This document shows positions 36,290 to 47,200 of a DNA stretch of 64,000 nt, in pieces. Below the pieces are notes generated by a model. That model ran no database searches and had not been told where the DNA came from. It was given only the letters and a program-made list of their open reading frames with translations. The translations under genes were made by a program, and so were the position numbers. Source of the DNA: Brachionus plicatilis (lineage: Eukaryota; Rotifera; Eurotatoria; Ploima; Brachionidae); contig QEOQ01000690.1 in the NCBI GenBank assembly GCA_010279815.1, positions 432,818 through 496,817 on the forward strand. The letters run 5' to 3'. Each line of letters begins with the position of its first letter. The stretch's first letter is position 1.

Positions 36290-38283
36290 TTTTTAATAAA
36301 TTAGAAATTAATTATTGTATCTAAAAACATTTTTCAAATCATTTAAAATACCCCTAACTTCCCTGTTAAATTTGATCTTAATGGTTCTTGAAGAAAAGAA
36401 GAAATGCGCTTAAAGAATTAATTTTGTTTATAAAAATTATACTTTTAATTGGTACAACAAGATTGCTTTTAATAATAAGTAAAAAAATTAAAAAAAATTT
36501 AAATAAATTTCATGTTATTAATTTTATATAGGAAAATAATTCAAATAATTTAGAAAGTTTTAACAAAAAATTCTATAGAAAAAAACCTTAACTTCGTTTC
36601 ATTTTAATTTAATGCCAGAATGTCAAATTAAATAATTTATAATTTTTTTTCCTATTTCAATGCAATTTAATTAAAATTTAAAGTTTTTTCAATTTTTTTT
36701 TTAATTTTAACTTTCTTTAGAAAGAAATTTTGAGATTAAAAAAATACCGAAAAAAAATTTTTATTTTCCGAGTCAATTTTCAATTTTGCACAATATTTTT
36801 GTACATTTTAATATTAAATTAATTCGAGTAAAAAATATATAATAAATGGGTGGGGCAATTGAGCAGATTTTTAAAATTCTAAATTAGCTCTTAAATATTT
36901 TTTTTCTAAAAAGATTCAAATTATCCTTGATATTTTACAACTTGAAAAACAAATATTTTAATCAGCAACTAAATTTGGTTCATTAAGCATATTTTATTGA
37001 ACTCATAAAGGATTCTGGCTTTGACAAAGATAAAAATCCGAAACGAATTTTTATCAGAAACATATGTTTTTTTACAAAATTAAGTCTGTCAATTTTTAGT
37101 GTGTGTACAAAATGAGCTTGGGTTGCTATGCCAATAAATTAGGAAAATAGGATATGTGAACTCGGAGTGAATTTTCATATAAAATTTTGTATTTGAAGAG
37201 ATTTCAAGTCGAATATATACATAAAATCAATAAAAAAATATGCTTAAACGACTAATTAACTGTACTTAAGTTACGAGCTAACTAAAAAAGAATAATATAC
37301 ACCTTTACTTTTAACTATTTGCTCGCTTTTCTGCGTTCATCATTTTTAATTTTGATTTATTTATGTTTTTTTAGTGTTTTTTTTTTGAATTTTCCAAATT
37401 GTTTTACCTTTACTTTTTTCATTTTCGAAATATTTCCATTCGAGTCACATGTTAATTTTTTATATTTTATGACTTTTTTAATTAATGCTCATTTTGTTCG
37501 ATAAAAAATGTCTAAATCCCTTACTTTATTTCAACAATCATTAAAGTGAACATATGTCGCTACTCAAGTGAATTAAATTCTTCAAAATTATGACATTTAG
37601 AAAATAAAAAAAAAATCATTTTTCTCTCAAAGTTTATTCAAATGGATTAGCTAAAATATTTTAATGATCAACTAGGGATAAAGTGGCTTTGGAAATTTTG
37701 AAATAGACTTGGCTTTCGTCGAATGCCATAGCAAATCAGTTAGAAAACTTTACTAGGGGCTTGAAATTAAAAGTTTTTTTTAGCATAAAGCATTAGTAGT
37801 GTGAGATTATTATGAACGGCACAAGAAGATTAAATATTTGGAAAATTTAGCCGATCGGTTTCCAAGCAGTGTAGTCAGACCGATAAGAGACCGATTGTTG
37901 ATTTAGGCTCTAAAAGCTAATGGTATACAGATCTTTATTTGTAAGCTGGGATATTTTTAATAACAAAAGAAAAAAATTTAAATGGGTATTTTATTAAAGG
38001 TAATTTTGTTTTTAAATAATCATGGTAGAAACTATTATTATTGGGATTGAATGCTTTGAATTGAGCCCTCTCAGTTTGACGTCCAAATATTAAAACCAGG
38101 CGCACTTGATTTAAGCGCTCTTTCTTTTTTAAGCTCAGGTATTTGCATAAATTCGACTCGATCCTAATTGAATAAACAAACCAGCTTTTTATTTCTTTTC
38201 TTTTTTTTATTTTTTTCAAATAATTTTTCATAGAAATAAACTTATTTTCGGAATATTTTATTCTAGGTTTTTTTTTCTTCTAA
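36290..38283. other. AT-rich spacer and upstream region of the Dlg5-like gene
   Basis: No supported gene. GC-richer patches at 37840-37910 and 38030-38170 lie just upstream of the Dlg5-like start and may be promoter or 5' UTR. A 98-codon minus-strand frame there (37935-38231) is Lys/Asn-rich and unconvincing. A TTCTAG at 38261-38266 could be a 5'-UTR splice acceptor. Confidence 0.4.
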
Positions 38284-41200
38284 ATGAATAATTTGAGAAC
38301 CAAGAGCAAAAAAACTTCGCTCCACAGAATAAGAAAAAATGTGAAAAAAGTGAAACAGCCGAGTGAAACGAGCAGCTCATCATGCCGCTTGTCGAGCAGC
38401 AAACTCGACGAGCAATTGGAAAAGCTGAGAGAAGAGCTAAGCAGTGAGAAGACCGAGAGAGAAAAGTACAAAGTTAGCTTGAAGAAGCTGTTTGTGGAAA
38501 AGCAAGAGTTGATGGAAATACTCAAAAAATGTCAATCCGAACGGGACACATTTAGATTCGAGCTGGAGAGCCTGAAGCAAATGCATGTCAAAGAGCTTCG
38601 TCGTTCAAAAGCCGAACTAGAGGCTCTGACCAAAGAGTACTGTCAAATAATGTCCGAGAGAGACAATGTTCACAAGGAAATTGAGGCTTTGCAAGAAAAA
38701 CTGAATAAATCTCAAGACAAAGTAAAGCAGCTAAACCACACAAATTCGTTCAATAATGCAGACCTAAATTCGACCAGGCATTCTAACTTAAATGCCACCA
38801 TTTTGGACGACCTGCAACTGGACACTGTGAGGCGGCAGCTGAAAATTGTCACTCAACAAAGAGATGAAGCACACGCACAGGTGATTGTTTTTTTTTATTT
38901 TACTTTAACAAAGCATACAGTGAGAAAATTAAAATAGTTGAGTGTAAAAATTAGAAAAATTTGTTTTTTGAATTTGCAGTAACAAAAAAATGTAAGGTTT
39001 ACTCCAAGTTTTTTTTTTATTTTGAAGCTATTGAAATCGAAACAATTGTAAAGATTCGGCATTTGAATTTATAAAATGTTGGTTTTAGTTTTTGGCTGCT
39101 TTTTTATTCAATCCAAGAGATATTTTTTTTGTTCCTCGACTTTTCCTTTAGGAAGAGTTGAAGAAAAGAAAGAGACGAGGAAAGAAAATGTACAAGTTAG
39201 TTTTAAATTGTACTGTATTAAATAGATTTATTTTATTAGAATTTTTTAAAGGATTAAATAAAGAAAAATAATTCAAAAAAATTTATCATCTTTTTTTCAG
39301 AATAATAATCTCTCTTGTTTTTTATTGACAAAAAATTGAAAAAATATTTTCAAAATTTTTGTTTAATATACAAGAAAAAAATAATTTCTAGAGTTAATAA
39401 AATGTAAATAGATTTAAAGTTGGTTCGTTAAAAAAATTTAATCTATTTAATTTTTAAATTTTTCTATTAAAATTTTGAGCATAATTTGTTTGAGAATATT
39501 TCTATGAAAAATTTTTCTGACAAAATTTATTTTTATTTTTTTTTTAATTTTCTATGAATTAATTTTTCCATGAATTAATGCATCGTACCGAGCTAATGCT
39601 CCTATAGAATAAAAATATATAAGAAAAATTTAAATAAGTTAAATAAGAGAGAATAAAATAGAAAATAAAAAAAAATAAAAAATTATAAGTTTAAGTAATA
39701 AAAAGAAAATTAAAAACGTTATATAAAAATATCAAGAAGTAAGACATGTTTAAATCAGAGCTGTTTAAAAGTCCTAAAAAGTCCAAGTCATTAAAAAAAA
39801 ATCCAAGTTGTGAATATTATTTTAAATTAGGCTTCATATCAAAAAATTTATATACCCTTGGGTTGTCAAATGCAATAGATTTGCCATAGATCAGAATTTT
39901 TTTTGCAATTTTAGCATAAAAGTCTTCACAATTCTTCTTCAGTATTCAAAATTTTAAAGTCCGGACTTGGACTTGACTTGTGACTTTTACACAAATCTGG
40001 TTTAAATATTTTATAGTTCAGAAAAAAAAAGAAGAAATTGTTTGATTATATTATATTACACAATTGAGTTGGATATTCATTAAGGCTATCATTATTATTT
40101 ATTTGTTTTCTGTACCGAGCTAAAGCTCCTTCAGAATAAGTTAAAAAGTAAAATAAAAAAAATTTCATCATTTCCTACCTTCACTAATATATTTTCAATT
40201 CGTCATCTAATTAATATCTATTCTTCATCTAATAAATTTTCTTTTGAGTATAATTATATATATCTACCCTAATAAATTAAATGGAACCTAATATATTTCG
40301 AAGTCTACTCTAATTAATTAAACCTCATCTAAATAAATTCGTTATCATCTAACCAATTCTGAGAATTACGAGGAAAGGAAAAAAACTTTCAAATAAAAAA
40401 TATTTCGAAGTCTACTCTAATACGAACTTGCCTATGGGAGAAAAAAGAAAGCGTGGTGCTCCTAAAAAAGCTACCAAGGCTCTTGTTAGGATGTAAAAGT
40501 TTGTTGGTCGCTAATTTTTCTTGTTATTTCTTATAATTTCTCATTATTTGTTTCTTATTTTTTGTTTGTTTGTCGTTTGCTTAAAAAAATAAATAATTGA
40601 TTACTACTATTAACTATCGATTTATATTTAAAATTGATTAGATGATCTCCAAATTATATAGTGGAGCTTTATTTTATTAGTGACGATGGAAATATATTAT
40701 TGAAGGTAAGGAAATTGTTCCCATTCATTAAATCTTGATTCGAAGCCTTCTCTATATTCTTCAACCAGTCTGACAACCAGTGGAACATAAATTCTCACTC
40801 ATGCCCTCACATATCTCTCACTAAACTCAAAAAGTCGATTTGAAACTGTTAGCAGTTTTGGTTTATTGTAGGCCTCTTGGTGCATATTATTTGAAAAGGT
40901 ATCATATTTCAGCTTCAAAAATAAACTGCTGAATTTTGGATAACTTGTATTTTTTTGATGTTTGTTTCTGAGAATAAATTTAAAAAAGGAAAAGAAAATC
41001 CAAAATTGATCCTATTAAGGATTTGCTAAAGATTACCTAATGTTTTTGGTTTTAGACCCCATTTTTTATTTGAAAGATATTTTATTATTTTTTAGACAGT
41101 TTATTTTGTTTCTTTTTGGTATGTCATTAATAAAAATGCTAAAAAGAAGTGGACTAATTACTGATCCTTGTGTAACTCCTGCTTTTGATAAGGTTTTGAT

Positions 41201-44200
41201 CACTTAGACGACCTTTTACATTTACTCTAAAAGATCTTAAATTAAGAAACGATCTTATTCAATTAATAAGATAAGGAGGTAGATTAATTCTATTTAGCTT
41301 TTAAATTAGTCCATCATGCCGAACTCGATCAAAAGCTTTAGAAATATCAAAATAGAGACAACATACATTTTTCTTTCTATTAAAGGACTCTACAACTTTT
41401 TTGAATAAGAAATTAAAGATTATCTGCAGTACGTCTATGCTTTCTAAATCCTGATTGCTCATGAATAAGAAGACTATTAATCTCAAGAAAATTATATATT
41501 CTAGTGAAGATTGTCATACTAATCCGGCGATAGTTGTAAGGGTCTTGAGTATGAGAAGATTTCTTAGGGATCATGGTTATACTTGCTATTTTCCAGGATT
41601 TTGTCATCTGGCCTGTTACAAAATCATCATCATCTAAAGAGTTGACTTATTTCCAGAATTGTTTAAAAGTCCCAAAAAAAAGTCCAAATCCGGACTTGAA
41701 TTTTTGCTATTTTTTCTTCTTTTCCCTTGGTCTCCATTTTATATAATTGATTTTTTTTATTAGACGTTAAATATTTTATTTGACAAATTAAATAAATTAT
41801 TCAATAAATTTTTTTTCAAAGTACGAGCTAAGACTATACGATTTTTTTTTCAAAAAAAGTCCAAGTCCGGAACATTTTCTTAAATTTGCTAGATAAGGCT
41901 TCATATCAAAAAATTTTTATACTCTTGGGTTGTCAAATGCAATAGATTTGCCATATATCAGAATTTTGTTGAAATTTTAGCATAAATTTCTTCCCTAATA
42001 TTCAAAATTTTAAAGCCTGGACTTGGACTTATTAATGAAAATTAAAAAAAAAAAGTCCGGACTTGGACTTGACTTGAGACTTGTGACTTTTAAACAACTC
42101 TGCTTATTTCCAATAAAATCTCCATGGGTAAATTTTTTAACATTAGGTTGTGGATTCGATCTAGACCAGACCCCGCTAGTTCTTTAAGTTTTTTTAGGGC
42201 TTTTGTAATTTCTAAGATGATGATGATTTATGTTTATAGTGACTTGGTCACTTGAGTACTGCGGGACTATGATCCCTTTGAACCCGAAGCAGGTCAATTA
42301 GATTCGTTTCTATATGAAAAATATTTAGATCCTTCTTTTTCATCTTGAAGCTATTCCTCAGCATCAACAAAGAGACATTTATTGCTGTCGTTTTCAAAGA
42401 ATTTCATACAACTCATTTCTTTTTTTTTTTAACATTAATAGGAAAATTTAAAAACTAAACAAACTAATTTAACTTTTTTCAAAAAAATTTTATTATTTTT
42501 TTTTTGCATTATGTGGTATCACAAATCAATGATTTGGCTGAAAGGAAGGACTAAGTCTCCATTCCAACCGGCCAAGGCTTCGCCTAAATTATTTTTTAAA
42601 TGAATAAAAATTTCTTTATTTTTTCGGCATTGTGAATTTTGGAACAAAGAACAAAAACAAAAATATTAAAACGAAATAATTTTTTTGGTTATCCCTAAAA
42701 CACGGACCCGGACTCCGGAAAACGGACTCACGGACCCGGACTTTCAGATTCTAATATCCGGACTCCGGACAAAATTTATTAAAAATGAATGATTTAAAAA
42801 TGACACAAAATTTTATTATAGAATTTAGTGTTTATCACAAAAAGCGAAAATTTAACGGCAATTCATTATATAAAAATAAATTTTAAAATTTTGACATTTT
42901 TGTGATCTTCTAAACAAATTATTGTTCCTAAAACTATTAGAATACTTAATTGATAAAATCGAAATATTTTTAATTTGTATCTTACTCATTAGGCTCACTA
43001 TTCGAACTTAAATTATTTTCCATTATGTATTTGAAAGTGCTTAATATTTATTTTTTTATATAAAATTCTAAATTCTATTTTTCAATTTGTCTTTTGCATG
43101 CAGTTTTTTAAATACTTTTTATGTTTAAAATTATTACTGGGATTCCGGAGTCCGAAAATGTATCTGCAGATACAAACTTTGTACCACCCAAATAAGTATC
43201 TGCAATACCTCTGCAATTTTATTTTAATGATTTTCTAATACATTTAGTGCTTTGCAGACTTGCAGAGTTTTTGCAGAGACTTTATTTGGGTGGTATAAAG
43301 TTTGTATCTGCTGATACATTTTGCAGAACAATTTTTAGACTCATGGTAAAAAAATTATTTCGTTTTAAGATTTTTGTTTTTGTTCTTTGTTCCAAAATTC
43401 ACAATGCCATTTTTTCTGATTATGCCAAAAATAGTTTTTTTTTTTTATTTTTTAATAAATGTGCTCAATCATCCCTTTATGGGTTTTGACCTTTGGTCTC
43501 TTTGGTTGAGCTGAATGTGTAATATGTATATCTATATAAAGATTGAAGAGTTGAAGAAAAAGTTTGGAATTACTGAGCTTAAGCAGAGAAACTCGGTCTT
43601 ATCAGAGTCGAGTCAAATGTATGAAGACCTCAATGATGAGCTTATTTATAAAAAAGAGATAAACAATCTGGTAAAGGAACTAGATCTGTGCAAAAAAAGA
43701 CGAGATATAGCGTTTATAGAGCGAGATAAAGTATTACGCGAAAGAGAAAGTATACGGGCTTTATGTGATGAGTTACGGCATCAACGAGACAAATCTATCA
43801 GTGAATTAGCTGATTCTCTCAGAGAGAATGACGACTTGAAAAAGGAGAAATCGATGGCAATCAAGCAAATTCAAATGATGGAAAACAAGCTGGTGTATTA
43901 CGAGGACAAATTGATCACATATCGAGAAGAAGAATTGAAAAGAGCAGAGAAGAAAGGAGACGTCAAAACCAAGCGACCTGGTGGACACACAAACCTGTCA
44001 AAATCAATTCAAAATGTGACCAAAAGTGACTCGAAAATGGGCAAAAGCGAAGACAATCACAGAATTTTAAAAATAGAAATTGATTTAGAAGAAAATCCTG
44101 AGTTGGGTGTCGAGTTTTCGTATGCTACTTACGAATTCGACGACTATGAGGAATTAAAGGAATTTCAGATCAAAAACCAGAGCAACAATTTAATAATAGT

Positions 44201-47200
44201 CAACAGTGTGGACCAGGAAAGTATTTCTTATGGAAAACTAAAGTAATAACTTGGCCTTATTTAATTAGCTCTTTTAAACAAAAATAATATTACAGTGCTG
44301 ATTTGACTTTAGATTTTTACAGATTTTATGTTTTTCAAGAAAAAAAATTTTATTAAAAAAAAAAAAGAAAAAAATGAAAATTTAAATTGTTCATTTGTTA
44401 AGTCTTAAGCCAAATTTTATAAAAAATATTAAAGATCTAAATTTAAGTAAGTTTAAATTTTTCAAAAATTTAATTTGGATAAATTTTAGAGATAAATTAA
44501 TTAAATCGAAGAATCGACTTTTTAGAACATTAAGCTAAGTAATTTTTTATTATTTATAAAATTTGATCCAAGACTTGCACAATTTAATTTTTCATTAAAT
44601 AAAAGATATTTTTTTAAAAAAACATTCAATTATTTTTTTTTTCATATTCGAAAATGCTAAAATTAATTGAGTGTAGACTTGGGCAAAAAAGTTAGAAAAA
44701 AAAGTCATCTTCAAGTCAAGTCTTTTGACTTTATGACTTTTAAACAACTCAGATTGAGTGTTAGTGATAAATTTAAAGCTTTTTAGTTATAAGTTAAAAA
44801 ATATTTTGATAAATTTTATTTGTGTTTCAGTTTTGATTGCTAAAATTGTTCATTTGTTAAGTCTTAAGCCAAATTTTATAAAAAATATTAAAGATCTAAA
44901 TTTAAGTAAGTTTAAATTTTTCAAAAATTTAATTTGGATAAATTTTAGAGATAAATTAATTAAATCGAAGAATCGACTTTTTAGAACATTAAGCTAAGTA
45001 ATTTTTTATTATTTATAAAATTTGATCCAAGACTTGCACAATTTAATTTTTCATTAAATAAAAGATATTTTTTTAAAAAAACATTCAATTATTTTTTTTT
45101 TCATATTCGAAAATGCTAAAATTAATTGAGTGTAGACTTGGGCAAAAAAGTTAGAAAAAAAAGTCATCTTCAAGTCAAGTCTTTTGACTTTATGACTTTT
45201 AAACAACTCAGATTGAGTGTTAGTGATAAATTTAAAGCTTTTTAGTTATAAGTTAAAAAATATTTTGATAAATTTTATTTGTGTTTCAGTTTTGATTGCT
45301 AAAAATGAACAAATAAAAATGATTTTAAAGAAAAATGAGAAAAACACTTAAGATAAACTCGATAAACTAACTATTTAAATTTTTTTAAATCCATTTATTT
45401 TCTTAAAAATCATTGAAAATAATTAAAAAACTAAAAATTTAAGATGAAAAAATAGGGTGTTTTTGGTTTTAAGCTTTAAGTTTCAAGCTTATTTTTTAAT
45501 TCTTCAAGAGCATTTAAATATAAATCAAAGTTCAAATTGACTAATGAGTCACATTTGGTTTATAGACTTTTTTGTGTTCCAAGATCTAATAGAACTAGAG
45601 GACCCATTTTATTAAAAACGATGTGGAAAATAATATAGGCTTTACCAGAGTTGTTTAAAAGTCACAAGTCTCAAGTCAAGTCCAAGTCCGGACTTTAAAA
45701 TTTTGAATACTGAAGAAGAATTGTGAAGACTTTTATGCTAAAATTGAAAGAAAATTCTGATATATGTCAAATCTATTGCATTTGATAACCCAAGATTATA
45801 TAAATTTTTTGATATGAAGCCTTATCTAGCAAATTTAAAAAAAAATTCTGGACTTTGACTTTTTTTGAAAAAAAATTATAGTCTTAGCTCGTACTTTGAA
45901 AAAAAATTTATTGAATAATTTATTTAATTTTTCAAATAAAATATTTAACGTCTAATAAAAAAAATCAATTATATAAAATGGAGACCAAGGGAAACGAAGA
46001 AAAAATTAGCAAAAATTCAATCTTAAGTGAGCTAGTAGGAATCTTTTCATGTTAAATTAGAAACAGGGAAGAACTAAGCAAACTCTGTGATAGTAAAGTA
46101 AAAGAAATGTATCGAGAGAGAAAGGAGTTAGAGAAAGATGGAATTATTGAATCATTAAAATACTGCTTAAACTCAAACTTATCTGATAAATGACGCTTTA
46201 ATATTAAGTCTTTTGGAAATTACAAAGCAGGTAAAATTATGTTAGATAATTTTGGCAGGCTTTTTTTTAGTATTAGAATATTCAAAATATTTATGATTTC
46301 AGTGATTTTTTTCTTTAGATATGTCTAACTTTACCCAATGGGTTTACACTTTTTTCATTTGTATGTTTTATTTTGGTTCTACATTTTACTGTCTACTTTC
46401 TACTGTCTAATTATTTATTATATTTTATCTTTTTAACTAGTAGTTATTTTTATCAAATTTCTTAAATTTAATTTAATTTTTGTTTTTATATTAAAATCTA
46501 AGGGGGCTCAGATATACAAATAATGATGTCTCTACAACTTTCTTTTTCAATATATCTCTTTTTAGTTTTCTTAAAAATAAAATATAAATTTTTTATTTTT
46601 TTTTTCCCAATATTAATATTAATCTTCATTATTTAAGATAAATCCCCCAGATACCCCATCTGGGGGATTTATCCATACCCGGACTTGGACTTTTTTTTGG
46701 GATTTTTAAACAACTTAGAAAAAAAAATAAAGTTAAAAGTTAAAATAAAACATTTCAAATTAAATATTTTATTCAATTTTTTAGAAAACACTTAAACTTT
46801 AAAAAGAAAATTAAAAAGAGATATATTTTAAAAGAAAGTTATAGAGATATTTAAACAGTTCAGAAATCAATTTAATCCAAATTTCTCAGGAGCAGCATAT
46901 ACCGTACCTTCAAATTAAATTCGTGGCACAGGTCAGCAAAAATGAAAAAATCTTTGATTAAATAATTTTGCTTCTTTATATTTTTTATGTATTTGATTTT
47001 TTTTATTAGACATTTAATATTTTATATGACAAATTAAATAAATTATTAACTTATTCCAATGAACGCCTTGAAAGCGATGTAAAAAAAAGTAAAAAAATAA
47101 GATGTAATAAATAATATAAAAGTTAAGTGTTTTCTAGAAAATTGAATCAAATATTTAATTTGAAATGTTAATTTTTTTTAATATCAATAATTTTTATTCA

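Noticed and set aside
41455..41637. 60-codon plus-strand ORF
   Set aside because: It is antisense to LINE B reverse-transcriptase blocks readable on the minus strand.
44758..44997. 79-codon ORF in Dlg5-like intron 2
   Set aside because: It exists only because it spans the junction of the 459-bp tandem duplication, and its composition is AT-driven.
46021..46677. Helitron insertion in the MITE
   Set aside because: A 5' TC and a 3' hairpin are present, but there is no CTRR end and the target is not an AT dinucleotide.
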